Shown here piece by piece: positions 7,853 to 17,218 of a stretch of DNA of 26,536 bases. The translations under genes were made by a program, and so were the position numbers. The first letter of the stretch is position 1. Every line of letters begins with the position of its first letter. The notes below the pieces were generated by a model. It was not told where the DNA came from, ran no database searches, and saw only the letters and a program-made list of their open reading frames with translations. Source of the stretch: Oscillospiraceae bacterium (lineage in GTDB: Bacteria; Bacillota_A; Clostridia; Oscillospirales; Oscillospiraceae); assembly GCA_024690695.1 (NCBI GenBank), contig JAILOS010000091.1:1-26536 (forward strand), read 5' to 3'.

Positions 7853-10159
7853 TCAAAACAGCCGTCCGCGCAGCAGCAGAAGGAGTTTTTTCAGCCAGCC
7901 GCTTTCCGCAAAGCGCGTCTGTTCGGCCTCCTTCAGCGCGAGACGGGCCTCTTTCAGCTCCTCGCGCGAGGGCGGACGCCGTCCGAAGGCGGCGCGTTCG
8001 GCGCACGCACGAACAGGCGCGGGGATCCGTTCCTGATCTTTCAGCATCGCGACAGCTTCTTTCCAGATCGCGACGGCAGCCCGCCGGGCGTCTTTCTGCC
8101 GAATGGCTTTCCTTCGCAGGATCAGGATCACGGTGCGCAGCAGACAGAGCGTCAGCAGCAGGATCAGCACGGCCGCGGCCGCCGACAGCAGGGGAGAGAC
8201 CGTTTCCTTTTCGGAGCGGTCGCTTTTTTTCGTCCGGCGGCCCAAGTCCGACAGACCGCCGGGGAGATCCTGACTTTCCTCGGGCTCGTCGTCCGGAGCA
8301 GTCGTCTGATCGGTTGCCGGCGAAGGCGTCGGCGGAGCAGGCGTCGGCGTCGGAGAAGGCGTGGGGCGCGGCGTCGCCGCGGGCAGTGCGTCCGGCGCGA
8401 AGGGCGAGGGGCCGTGATCCTCCTCAGGCTCTTCCGCTTCTCCGAATTGCCCGGATTCGCTTCCCGTTCCGACGCCCGTACCGCTTCCGCTTCCGGACCC
8501 TGTTCCGGCAAAGCCGTAGCCGCCGCCGGTGGCCTCCACCGGCACCCAGCCGAGTCCGTCGATATAGACCTCGGCCCAGGCGTGCTCGTCCTTCTGCAGC
8601 ACGTCCACGGTTTTTCCGGCTTTGGCGTAGACCAGAAAACCGTCGGTCAGTCTCGCGGGGATGCCGAGCGAGCGGTACAGCACGACGGCCGCGGTCGTAA
8701 AATGCAGACAGTAGCCCCGGTGCGACTGGGTAAGAAAATAGACGGCCAGATCGTAGCCGGCGTAGGACGGCGTGTTGATATCGTACACGGCGCTCTGCTG
8801 AACAAAGGCCGCAACCTTCCGGATGCAGTCCGGATCGTCGGCGCTGATGCCCTGCTCGCGCAGGATCTCCGCGGCGGAAAACGCGGTCGACTCGGGCAGG
8901 CGGGTGTAGGTCTCGTGCGCATAAGCGCGGTAGGCGGCCTCCGCCGGGTCCTCCGGAGCCAGGCGCAGCGCGTAGACCGAGGCGCCCGCGTCGTAATAGC
9001 TGAGCTCAAAGTGCTTTTCGCCGTTGGAAAGGACGTAGGCGTCGCCGCCGTCCTCCAGCAGGCAGAAGTACGGCACCGGCTCGAGATCCGAGGAAACGAC
9101 GAGATCGACCGAGAGCGACAGCAGCGGGGCGCCGGACTGCTCCAGCGCACGCGCGGCGTAGGGAAGGGAGGAGGGCAGCTCGCTCGTTTCCGGCAGCGCC
9201 CAGGTCGAGCCGCCGTAATCGCCGAAGGAGCAGCGCCGCAGATAGAGATACCCGTCCTTCTCGGCGCTGACGCGCAGGATCACCGCGCGCTCGTCCACGC
9301 CGTAGCGCCCGGCGCGCATGTCCAGCTCCGAGCGGCTGATCGACCAGTTCCCGCTGCCGACCCTCGGCGCGGGCGTAGGCGAAGGCGTCGTCTCGGGAGC
9401 GGGCTTTTCGGTCTCCTCCGGCTGCGCGAAGCGCGGGCTCAGAAAGGCGGAGATCGCGTTGCCGAGCTGGTCGATCCTCCGGGAGAGGACAACGTCCTCC
9501 TCGGTGTAGTTGTAGCCGGAAGGATCGGCCAGAGCGAGGCTCAAAAGCAGAATGAGAAAGCAGGGCACGGCGCTCTGCAGCAGGATCGCGCCGCGTCCGC
9601 CCTCCTCGTCGTAGCCCTGCCCGCCCACGAGCAGCAGCGCGTAAAACAGCAGCAGACAGAAAATCGTCGGCTGCTCCGGACTTCCGTTCACGGACAGACA
9701 GGCGGCGGCAAAGGGGATCGTGGCCAGCAGCGTCAGGTTAATGCGGTAGTTTCCCGCGCCGAGCGCCAGCGCGACGAAGGCAGTCAGCAGATACATCAGG
9801 GCCAGAAACAGCGCGGTATGGTCGTATTTGCCGCCGGGCTCGGGAGCTTCGCGGATATTGAAGTGATCCAGATAGACGTTCCGGATCTGGCCGAGCAGGT
9901 CGAGCAGCTCTTTTCCGGGCTCGTCGGCGTAAAGCAAAAACGCGGCGCTGACGGTCAGCAGCGAGAGCGCGATGAAGAGCGCCGGCCGGCGGCGGCTGAC
10001 GGACGCGAAGCCCATCAGAAGGCAGAGAGCGATCAGCCACAAAGGCCAGAGCGGATCGAGCTTCAGCTCGAAGGTCTGCCGGAACAGCTCGGCAAGCGGA
10101 AGAATGCCCAGCAGCAGAAGGAGAAACAGGGAAGAGCGATTGATGAGCTTCGTTTTCAC
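7853..10159 (-). CDS. Membrane transglutaminase-like protein (DUF3488/TgpA type)
   Basis: A 768-residue membrane protein with a cluster of N-terminal hydrophobic segments (about residues 1-210), an extracytoplasmic part containing a transglutaminase-like core, a Pro/Thr/Glu-rich linker (about 575-640), a further transmembrane helix and a charged C-terminal tail. The thiol-protease-like triad is visible as Cys484 (RGYCLHF), His526 (DEHAWAEV) and an acidic residue at 542. At 542 it is Glu (VPVEATGG) where Asp is common; Glu occurs in relatives and probably works. The start overlaps the DUF58 stop by 4 nt (ATGA), so the genes are translationally coupled. Together with MoxR and DUF58 it forms a widely conserved triad of unknown exact function, probably envelope or secreted-protein maturation. 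Confidence 0.88.
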   Translation of the reverse strand: MKTKLINRSSLFLLLLLGILPLAELFRQTFELKLDPLWPLWLIALCLLMGFASVSRRRPALFIALSLLTVSAAFLLYADEPGKELLDLLGQIRNVYLDHFNIREAPEPGGKYDHTALFLALMYLLTAFVALALGAGNYRINLTLLATIPFAAACLSVNGSPEQPTIFCLLLFYALLLVGGQGYDEEGGRGAILLQSAVPCFLILLLSLALADPSGYNYTEEDVVLSRRIDQLGNAISAFLSPRFAQPEETEKPAPETTPSPTPAPRVGSGNWSISRSELDMRAGRYGVDERAVILRVSAEKDGYLYLRRCSFGDYGGSTWALPETSELPSSLPYAARALEQSGAPLLSLSVDLVVSSDLEPVPYFCLLEDGGDAYVLSNGEKHFELSYYDAGASVYALRLAPEDPAEAAYRAYAHETYTRLPESTAFSAAEILREQGISADDPDCIRKVAAFVQQSAVYDINTPSYAGYDLAVYFLTQSHRGYCLHFTTAAVVLYRSLGIPARLTDGFLVYAKAGKTVDVLQKDEHAWAEVYIDGLGWVPVEATGGGYGFAGTGSGSGSGTGVGTGSESGQFGEAEEPEEDHGPSPFAPDALPAATPRPTPSPTPTPAPPTPSPATDQTTAPDDEPEESQDLPGGLSDLGRRTKKSDRSEKETVSPLLSAAAAVLILLLTLCLLRTVILILRRKAIRQKDARRAAVAIWKEAVAMLKDQERIPAPVRACAERAAFGRRPPSREELKEARLALKEAEQTRFAESGWLKKLLLLLRGRLF

Positions 10160-11100
10160 CGAAAACGCACCTCCCCCTCCCAGATCTCGTAGAGAAAGCG
10201 CGCGTCGGGGAAAGAAGCGAGACAGGGCGGCGTGTGCTCCCGGCGCAGGATCGCGCAGAGAGCGGCCTCGGTGTCGGCCGGGTCCTTGACCTCGTAGCAG
10301 GCGTCGGCGACGATCACGTGCGGCAGACCGCTTTCACAGAGCTTCAGCGACAGCCAGTACAGGCACTCAAGGCCTCGGTCGTCCGTCCCGGTCCGATAGA
10401 CGACCGCGTAGATCCGGCTGTTTTCGGGGATCAGCGCCTCGCGGACGATCAGCCGGTCGGTCTTCGCGCTCAGCTTCCAGTGGATGCTGTTGAGCTGATC
10501 GCCCTCGCGGTACTCGCGCAGATCGTAGTCCTCGGCGTAGCCGCCGCCGTACTTCGGCTTGAGGCGAACGGGCTCCTCCGGGAGATGCTCGGCCTCGACC
10601 TGGCGGGCGGGCGGGATCGGAGCGGGGAGCACCGTACAGGTGACGGGCTCCGGATTCTTTCGCAGCAGGAAGAACAGGTTCAGCACGTCGGCGCAGCTCC
10701 AGCGCTCCACCGAGATCCGAACCGCTCCGCACGCATCGCTCGGAAGCGGGATCCTCCCGACGCTGCGGGATACGGCGTCGAAGCGGTAGCGGTACTGCTG
10801 CGTTTGACCGGTGTGCAGATTGACCGAACGAAGGCTGATATGCACCTTGCCCACCGGGAAGCGCCGGTCCGTCAGAAAGGAGACGGACAGCTCCGCCGCC
10901 TCGCCGCGCGTGATCGACGAAGGCACCGACAGCTGCAGCCGCATCCGCCGCATCGCGGGAAGCGACAGCAAAAACAGGGCCGGCGGCAGCAGCACGACGG
11001 CCCAGAGAAGGAACGGCCCGAACCAGCCGAGATATCCGAAACGGAACAGAACGGCGGCGATCAGGACGAACAGATAGATAACGACCCCGGTGAAAGACAT
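10156..11100 (-). CDS. DUF58 domain protein
   Basis: A 314-residue protein with two N-terminal hydrophobic segments (about residues 5-24 and 27-47) and a DUF58 region. The family signature is YDLREYREGDQLNSIHWKLSA followed by KTDRLIVRE; this block marks the von Willebrand A-like DUF58 fold, which is thought to be the partner or substrate of MoxR ATPases. Its start is 1 nt after the moxR stop and its end overlaps the transglutaminase start by 4 nt. The role of the family is not settled; a chaperone-assisted membrane assembly function is inferred from the conserved neighbourhood. Confidence 0.88.
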   Translation of the reverse strand: MSFTGVVIYLFVLIAAVLFRFGYLGWFGPFLLWAVVLLPPALFLLSLPAMRRMRLQLSVPSSITRGEAAELSVSFLTDRRFPVGKVHISLRSVNLHTGQTQQYRYRFDAVSRSVGRIPLPSDACGAVRISVERWSCADVLNLFFLLRKNPEPVTCTVLPAPIPPARQVEAEHLPEEPVRLKPKYGGGYAEDYDLREYREGDQLNSIHWKLSAKTDRLIVREALIPENSRIYAVVYRTGTDDRGLECLYWLSLKLCESGLPHVIVADACYEVKDPADTEAALCAILRREHTPPCLASFPDARFLYEIWEGEVRFR

Positions 11101-11101
11101 A

Positions 11102-12043
11102 TCACTTGATGACAGGCGGGCGGACGGAAGCGAAGAAATCCTCCATCGCCGTCCGGCGGACGCTGACGGGCGCGTCGGCCGACCAGATCAGCCGATGCTC
11201 GACGCAGGAGTGAAAAACGTATCGCACGTCGCGCGGCAGGACGTAATCGCGGCCCTGGATCCAGGCCGTCGCCTTGCTCAGCGCCGTGAGCGACAGGCTT
11301 GCGCGGGGGCTGGCGCCCTGGACGACGCGCGGATCGTTTCTCGTGACGGCGCAGAGAGAGACGATATAATCCATCATCTCCTCCTTGACATATACGCTGC
11401 GGACCTCGTTCTTGGCCTGGGCGATCGCCTCGCGCGAGACGACCTGGCCGACCGATTCGAGCGTAACGCCGTTCTGCCGCCGGCGGAGCATTTCGATCTC
11501 GTCCTCGTGCGAGGGATAGCCGATCGACAGACGGATCATAAAACGGTCCATCTGCGAATCCGGCAGCATCTGCGTGCCCTTCGCGCCGATCGGATTCTGC
11601 GTGGCGATCACGATAAAGGGCTCCGGGAGAGCGTAGTTCGCGCCGTCCACGGTCACAACGCCCTCTTCCATCGCCTGCAGCAGCGCCGACTGCGTCCGGC
11701 TGGTCGCGCGGTTGAGCTCGTCGGCCAGGAAGAGGTTGCAGAGGATCGCGCCCTTCTGATAGCGCATCTGACCGGACTCCTTGTCATAGACGGAGTAGCC
11801 GGTCACGTCGGAGGGGAGAACGTCGGGCGTAAACTGCACGCGGTTGTAGTCAAGCCCCAGCGCGCGCGAAAAAGCGAGGGCCATCGTCGTCTTGCCGACG
11901 CCCGGGATATCCTCCATCAAAATATGACCGCCGGCGAGAATGGACAGCAGGACCTTGATGATGACCTCTTCCTTGCCGACGATCGCTTTCTCAACCTCGC
12001 GCAGGATTTTTTTGGCGCTGCCGATGGATTGAAATTCGTTCAT
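11102..12043 (-). CDS. MoxR-family AAA+ ATPase
   Basis: A 313-residue MoxR-type AAA+ ATPase, a chaperone-like family that activates partner proteins. Walker A is GVGKT (residues 48-52), Walker B is in LFLADELNRA, and sensor 1 is in IATQNPIGAKGTQ; DSQMDRFM and a C-terminal lid are also visible. The start at 12043 is preferred over an in-frame ATG 15 codons upstream because AGAGG lies 7-9 nt upstream of it and because the upstream codons lie between the promoter and that Shine-Dalgarno. It is the first gene of moxR-DUF58-transglutaminase. Confidence 0.92.
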   Translation of the reverse strand: MNEFQSIGSAKKILREVEKAIVGKEEVIIKVLLSILAGGHILMEDIPGVGKTTMALAFSRALGLDYNRVQFTPDVLPSDVTGYSVYDKESGQMRYQKGAILCNLFLADELNRATSRTQSALLQAMEEGVVTVDGANYALPEPFIVIATQNPIGAKGTQMLPDSQMDRFMIRLSIGYPSHEDEIEMLRRRQNGVTLESVGQVVSREAIAQAKNEVRSVYVKEEMMDYIVSLCAVTRNDPRVVQGASPRASLSLTALSKATAWIQGRDYVLPRDVRYVFHSCVEHRLIWSADAPVSVRRTAMEDFFASVRPPVIK

Positions 12044-12078
12044 GCTTCGACCTCTGTTTCTGTTGTTTTTCTGCCGTG

Positions 12079-12107
12079 AGTATATCATGCGCGCCTGCCG
12101 TTTTCAA
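12079..12107 (-). promoter_or_regulatory. Promoter of the moxR operon (extended -10)
   Basis: Minus-strand reading: TTGAAA (12107-12102), 17-bp spacer, TATACT (12084-12079), preceded by TG-n. It is 36 nt upstream of the moxR start and divergent from the uvrB promoter. Confidence 0.75.
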
Positions 12108-12156
12108 GAAAGAAGCGGGAAGTTAAGAATTCATAAGGGAAACGGGGAGCAAGTCC

Positions 12157-12185
12157 TTGTACGCGGGGAAAAAGAATGGTATAAT
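12157..12185 (+). promoter_or_regulatory. Promoter of the uvrB operon (extended -10)
   Basis: TTGTAC (12157-12162), 17-bp spacer, perfect TATAAT (12180-12185) preceded by TGG. No clear Clostridia LexA/SOS box was recognised around it by eye. Confidence 0.85.
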
Positions 12186-12214
12186 ATTATGAAAAAAGCA
12201 CAGGAGAACCGACT

Positions 12215-14194
12215 ATGGACCGCTTCAAACTGGTTTCGGACTACCGGCCGACCGGCGATCAGCCCGCCGCGATCGACTCGCTCGTGCAGGGACTTGAAAA
12301 CGGCCTGGACGAGCAGGTCCTGCTCGGCGTTACCGGCTCGGGAAAGACCTTTACGATGGCCAACGTGATCGAGCGCGTCAACCGGCCTACGCTCGTGCTG
12401 GCCCACAACAAAACGCTCGCCGCGCAGCTGTGCAGCGAGTTCAAGGAGTTTTTCCCGGAAAACGCCGTGGAGTATTTCGTCTCCTATTACGACTACTATC
12501 AGCCGGAGGCCTATATCCCGCATACGGATACCTTCATCGAGAAGGACTGCTCGATCAACGACGAGATCGAGCGCCTTCGCCACAGCGCCACGTCCAGCCT
12601 TTTCGAGCGGCGGGACGTGATCGTCGTCGCCTCCGTCTCCTGCATCTACGGCCTCGGCGATCCGATTGATTACGCGAATATGGTCATCTCTCTGCGCCCG
12701 GGGCAGACGCGCAGCTTCGACGCGCTGCTGCGCAAGCTCGTCGATATCCGCTACGAGCGCAACGACCTCGCCTTTGAGCGCAATATGTTCCGCGTGCGTG
12801 GCGACACGGTGGAGATCTTTCCGGCTTATTCCTACGACAAGGGGATCAGGATCGAGTTTTTCGGCGACGAGGTGGACCGCATCAGCGAGATCAACGTCGT
12901 CACCGGCGCCGCGACGCGCATCCTGAACCACGTCGCGATCTATCCGGCCAGCCACTATGTGACGACGAAGGAGAAGCTCGCCGCCGCGATCGAACGCATC
13001 CGCGCCGAATGCGACGAACGCGTGCGCTGGTTCGAGGCCAACAACAAGCTGATCGAGGCGCAGCGCATCCGGCAGCGCACGGACTACGATATCGAGATGA
13101 TGCAGGAGCTCGGCTACTGCTCCGGGATCGAGAACTATTCCCGCGTGATCTCCGACCGCGCGCCCGGCAGCCCGCCGATGACGCTTCTGGATTACTTTCC
13201 GAAGGACTTTCTGCTGTTCGTCGACGAGAGCCACGTCACGCTTCCGCAGGTGCGCGCGATGTACCGGGGCGACCGGGCGAGGAAGGAATCTCTCGTCGAG
13301 TACGGCTTTCGCCTGCCCTCGGCCTTCGATAACCGACCGCTCAAATACGAGGAATTCACCGACCGGATCTACCAGCGCATCTACGTCTCGGCGACGCCGG
13401 GCGAATATGAGAAGGAGCGCGCCGGGCAGATCGTCGAGCAGATCATCCGTCCGACGGGCCTGCTGGATCCCGAGATCTTCGTCCGCCCGGTCGAGGGGCA
13501 GATCGACGACCTGATCGGCGAGATCAACGATCGCGTCGGGCGCGGTCAGCGCGTCCTGGTGACGACGCTGACAAAGAGAATGGCCGAGGACCTCACCGAC
13601 TATCTCGGCGGAGCGGGGATCCGCTGCCGCTATATGCACCACGACGTCGGCACGATCGAGCGCATGGAGATCATCCGCGATCTCCGTCTCGGAGAATTCG
13701 ACGTGCTGGTCGGCATCAACCTTCTGCGCGAGGGCCTGGATATCCCGGAGGTCGGCCTCGTCGCGATCCTCGACGCGGACAAGGAGGGCTTCCTGCGCAG
13801 CGAGACCAGCCTGATTCAGACGGTCGGCCGCGCCGCGCGCAACGCCGAAAGCGCGGTCATCATGTACGCCGACACGGTGACGCCCTCGATGCGCGCCTGC
13901 ATCAACGAGACCGAACGCCGCCGTTCGATCCAGATGGCCTACAACCGCGAGCACGGGATCGTTCCGAAGACGATCGTCAAAAACGTGCGCGAGCTGCTGG
14001 AGATTTCGACGGAGGCCGCGCCCGCGGTCAGCAGGGCCAACGGTGTGAAGATGACCGAGCGCGAGCGGAAGGAACTGATCGCGCAGCTTGAAAGCAAGAT
14101 GAAAAAAGCGGCACAGATGCTGGAATACGAGATTGCCGCGCAGCTGCGCGACGAGATCATCCGCCTGCGCGGCGAGGGCGTGACGAAGAGGTGA
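12215..14194 (+). CDS. uvrB: Excinuclease ABC subunit B
   Basis: A 659-residue helicase-fold subunit of nucleotide excision repair; it takes over the damaged site from UvrA and recruits UvrC. Walker A is GVTGSGKT (residues 38-45). The DNA-clamping beta-hairpin appears as [20 protein letters not shown] (about 91-110). The DESH box is at 337-340. The C-terminal UVR domain, which contacts UvrC, lies at about 620-655 ([20 protein letters not shown]). AGGAG is 8 nt upstream of the ATG. uvrA and uvrC are not in the window; here the next gene is polA, the enzyme that fills the excision gap, only 4 nt away. Confidence 0.97.
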   Translation: MDRFKLVSDYRPTGDQPAAIDSLVQGLENGLDEQVLLGVTGSGKTFTMANVIERVNRPTLVLAHNKTLAAQLCSEFKEFFPENAVEYFVSYYDYYQPEAYIPHTDTFIEKDCSINDEIERLRHSATSSLFERRDVIVVASVSCIYGLGDPIDYANMVISLRPGQTRSFDALLRKLVDIRYERNDLAFERNMFRVRGDTVEIFPAYSYDKGIRIEFFGDEVDRISEINVVTGAATRILNHVAIYPASHYVTTKEKLAAAIERIRAECDERVRWFEANNKLIEAQRIRQRTDYDIEMMQELGYCSGIENYSRVISDRAPGSPPMTLLDYFPKDFLLFVDESHVTLPQVRAMYRGDRARKESLVEYGFRLPSAFDNRPLKYEEFTDRIYQRIYVSATPGEYEKERAGQIVEQIIRPTGLLDPEIFVRPVEGQIDDLIGEINDRVGRGQRVLVTTLTKRMAEDLTDYLGGAGIRCRYMHHDVGTIERMEIIRDLRLGEFDVLVGINLLREGLDIPEVGLVAILDADKEGFLRSETSLIQTVGRAARNAESAVIMYADTVTPSMRACINETERRRSIQMAYNREHGIVPKTIVKNVRELLEISTEAAPAVSRANGVKMTERERKELIAQLESKMKKAAQMLEYEIAAQLRDEIIRLRGEGVTKR

Positions 14195-14198
14195 GCGC

Positions 14199-16754
14199 AT
14201 GAAACTGATGATCCTGGACGGAAACTCCATCGTAAACCGCGCGTTTTACGGCATCCGGACGCTGACGGCGCCCGACGGGACGCCGACGAACGCGGTCTAC
14301 GGTTTTCTCTCGATCCTGCAGCACCTGCTGGACGAGCAGAAGCCGGACGCCCTCTGCGTCAGCTTCGACCTCAAGGCGCCGACCTTCCGCCATCTCGCCG
14401 AGGCGAGCTACAAGGCGCAGCGAAAGCCCATGCCGGAGGAGCTCGCGGTGCAGATGCCGCTGCTGAAGGAGACCCTGGACGCGATGGGCGTGCGCCGCTA
14501 TGAGAAGGAGGGCTTCGAGGCCGACGATATTCTCGGCACCGTGTCCGTTCGCTGCGCTCAGGCGGGCTGGGACTGCGTGATCGTCACCGGCGACAGGGAC
14601 AGCCTGCAGCTCGTTACCGACCGCTGCAGCGTCTGCCACGTAAAAAGCCGCCTGGGCCAGACCGAAACCGTGCTCTACACCCCGGAGCGCTTTCGGGATG
14701 AATACGGCTTCGAGCCGAAGCGTATGGTCGATCTCAAGGCGCTGATGGGCGACAGCTCGGACAACATCCCCGGCGTTCCCGGCATCGGCGAGAAGACCGC
14801 GCTGGAGCTGCTGCGCCGTTTCGGCTCGCTGGAGGAGCTGTACGCGCAGCTCGACAGTTCCGAGATCCGCGAAAGCGTCCGCAAAAAGCTCCGGGAGGGC
14901 AAGGAGAGCGCCGAAAAATCCTTCTGGCTCGCAACGATCCTGTGCGAGGTGCCGATGGACTTCAAGCCCGAGGACGCCGTCTGGAACGGCGATTACAGGC
15001 CGGAGCTCTACGGCGTGTTCAAGCGCCTCGGCTTTAACCGGTTTATTGAAAAATGGGGCCTCGTTCCGCCGGAGGATCCCGCCGGACAGGCGCCGAAGGA
15101 AGAAACGCCGCGCGAGACCGTGACCGAAGAAAAACTCGACGCCTGCCTTGCTTCGATCCGGGCTGCCGAGCGGGTCGCCGTCTGGCCGGTCGAAGGACTG
15201 GACGCCCTCGAGGTCTGCGACGGGAACGCGGTATACGAGCTCAGCCGCGTCGAACTCGGTCTGCGCTGGGAGGAGCTGCTGTCGCTGCTGTTCAGCGCGC
15301 AAACGCAGAAAATCGGCCATCAAGTGAAAAACCTGATGACGCTGCTGCTGCGCTCGGGATTCGGGATCGAGGGCTTCTGCTTCGACACCGCGCTCGCCGC
15401 CTATCTGCTGCAGGCCACCGAGAACGATTACGAGCCGGAGCGGATCAGCGCGCGTTATCTCGGCGCGAAGCGAAGCGGAGCCGGCGCGCTGTTCGCCCTG
15501 TACGTGCCGCTCCGGGAAAAGCTCGCCGAATACGGCCTGACGGAGCTCTACGAAACGGCCGAGATGCCGCTGTGCCGGGTGCTGGCGGAGATGGAGCGGA
15601 GCGGCTTTCTGGTAGACCGCAGGGCGCTGGCCGAATACGGCGAGAGTTTGAACGAGCGGATCGCTCAGCTGCAGCGCGAGATCTGGGACTGCGCCGGACA
15701 CAACTTCAACGTGCTCTCACCGAAGCAGCTCGGCACGGTGCTGTTTGAAGAGCTGATGCTCCCGTCCGGCAAGAAAACCAAGACGGGCTGGAGCACCAAC
15801 GCGGACGTGCTGGAGAAGCTGCGCGGCAAGCACCCGATCGTCGAGCTGATCCTTGAATACCGGATGCTCACGAAGCTCAAGAGCACCTATGCGGAGGGGC
15901 TGCTGAAGGTGATCGAGCCGGACGGGCGGATCCACACGAGCTTTCAGATGACCGTGACGGCTACCGGACGGCTCTCGTCCACCGAGCCGAACCTGCAGAA
16001 CATCCCGATCCGCAGGGAGCTGGGGGCGCAGATCCGCCGGATGTTCGTGGCCGCGCCCGGCATGGTGCTGGTCGACGCGGACTACAGCCAGATCGAGCTG
16101 CGTCTGCTGGCGCATATCTCCGGCGACGAGGCGATGCGCTCGGCTTTCCTCAGCGGGGAGGACTTCCACCGCGTCACCGCCTCGCAGGTTTTCGACACGC
16201 CGCTCAGCGAGGTGACGCCGACCCTGCGAAGCCGCGCGAAGGCGGTCAATTTCGGCATCGTCTACGGCATCTCGGCCTTCTCGCTCGCACAGGATATCGG
16301 CGTCTGGCCGAGCGAGGCGAAGGCCTATATGGACGCCTATCTGAACAAATACCACGGCGTGCGCGACTATATGAAAAACGTCGTCGAGCAGGCGAAAAAG
16401 GACGGCTTCGTCTGTACGATCTACGGACGCCGTCGCGAGCTGCCGGAGCTCAAGAGCAGCAACTTCAACGTCCGTTCCTTCGGCGAGCGGGTGGCGCTGA
16501 ACATGCCGATCCAGGGCACGGCCGCCGATATCATCAAGCTCGCGATGGTGCACGTTTTCGAGCGCTTGAAAGCCGAAGGGCTGAAAGCGCGGCTGATCCT
16601 GCAGGTACACGACGAGCTGATCGTCGAATGCCCCGAGGAAGAGGCGGAGCGCGTCTGCGCGCTGCTGAAGGAAGAGATGGAAAACGTCGCGCAGCTTGCC
16701 GTTCCGCTGACGGCGGAGGCCAAGATCGGCCGCAGCTGGGCGGAGGCGCACTGA
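14199..16754 (+). CDS. polA: DNA polymerase I, probably without proofreading
   Basis: An 851-residue family A polymerase that fills repair gaps and removes RNA primers. The N-terminal 5' nuclease domain is intact (FEADDILG, VTGDRDSLQLV, DLKALMGDSSDNIPGVPGIG). The polymerase domain has motif A VDADYSQIELRLL (Asp628), motif B RSRAKAVNFGIVYG and motif C QVHDELIVE (His804-Asp805-Glu806). Between them the 3'-5' exonuclease-like domain has lost the metal-binding acids: the place of the DxE motif reads VAVWPVEG and the second site reads GHQVKNLM. This is common in Gram-positive PolA. The SD AGAGGTGAG overlaps the uvrB end, so translation is likely coupled. Confidence 0.96.
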   Translation: MKLMILDGNSIVNRAFYGIRTLTAPDGTPTNAVYGFLSILQHLLDEQKPDALCVSFDLKAPTFRHLAEASYKAQRKPMPEELAVQMPLLKETLDAMGVRRYEKEGFEADDILGTVSVRCAQAGWDCVIVTGDRDSLQLVTDRCSVCHVKSRLGQTETVLYTPERFRDEYGFEPKRMVDLKALMGDSSDNIPGVPGIGEKTALELLRRFGSLEELYAQLDSSEIRESVRKKLREGKESAEKSFWLATILCEVPMDFKPEDAVWNGDYRPELYGVFKRLGFNRFIEKWGLVPPEDPAGQAPKEETPRETVTEEKLDACLASIRAAERVAVWPVEGLDALEVCDGNAVYELSRVELGLRWEELLSLLFSAQTQKIGHQVKNLMTLLLRSGFGIEGFCFDTALAAYLLQATENDYEPERISARYLGAKRSGAGALFALYVPLREKLAEYGLTELYETAEMPLCRVLAEMERSGFLVDRRALAEYGESLNERIAQLQREIWDCAGHNFNVLSPKQLGTVLFEELMLPSGKKTKTGWSTNADVLEKLRGKHPIVELILEYRMLTKLKSTYAEGLLKVIEPDGRIHTSFQMTVTATGRLSSTEPNLQNIPIRRELGAQIRRMFVAAPGMVLVDADYSQIELRLLAHISGDEAMRSAFLSGEDFHRVTASQVFDTPLSEVTPTLRSRAKAVNFGIVYGISAFSLAQDIGVWPSEAKAYMDAYLNKYHGVRDYMKNVVEQAKKDGFVCTIYGRRRELPELKSSNFNVRSFGERVALNMPIQGTAADIIKLAMVHVFERLKAEGLKARLILQVHDELIVECPEEEAERVCALLKEEMENVAQLAVPLTAEAKIGRSWAEAH

Positions 16755-17218
16755 TGGCGCCGTGCGTGACCGACGCCGCCGAGCGTCATCTCGAGGCCGT
16801 GGAGCGGCTGGAGCAGCGCTGCTTTTCGCTCCCCTGGACGAGGGAACAGCTGCTGCACGCCCTGCCCGACGAAAATCACGTTTTTCTGGTCGCGGAGGAC
16901 AGCGAAAACGGAGAACTCCTCGGCTACGTGAGCATGACGCACGTGCTGGACGAGGGCTACATCTCGAACGTCGCCGTCGACCCGGCGTGCCGCCGGGAGG
17001 GCGTCGGCTCCGCGCTGATCGAAGAGCTGCTGCGCCGCGCGGGCGAGCTGGAGCTCAGCTTTGTGACGCTCGAGGTGCGCGAGAGCAACGCGCCCGCCGT
17101 CGGGCTCTACGAACGATTCGGTTTCCGGCCCGTCGGCAGGAGAAAGAACTACTACGAGGCGCCGAGAGAAGACGCGCTGCTGATGACAGTCTTTTTGAAA
17201 GGAAGCGATCCTTTTTGA
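16754..17218 (+). CDS. rimI: Ribosomal-protein/TsaD-associated N-acetyltransferase RimI
   Basis: A 154-residue GNAT acetyltransferase. The acetyl-CoA-binding motif A is ISNVAVDPACRREGVGSALI, with RREGVGS matching the R/QxxGxG/A loop, and motif B is in NAPAVGLYERFGFRPVGRRK. In many Firmicutes rimI lies next to tsaD, as here; in E. coli RimI acetylates ribosomal protein S18. The start ATG shares its A with the polA stop (TGATG), and the end overlaps the TTG of tsaD. The true substrate in this organism cannot be seen from sequence. Confidence 0.9.
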   Translation: MAPCVTDAAERHLEAVERLEQRCFSLPWTREQLLHALPDENHVFLVAEDSENGELLGYVSMTHVLDEGYISNVAVDPACRREGVGSALIEELLRRAGELELSFVTLEVRESNAPAVGLYERFGFRPVGRRKNYYEAPREDALLMTVFLKGSDPF

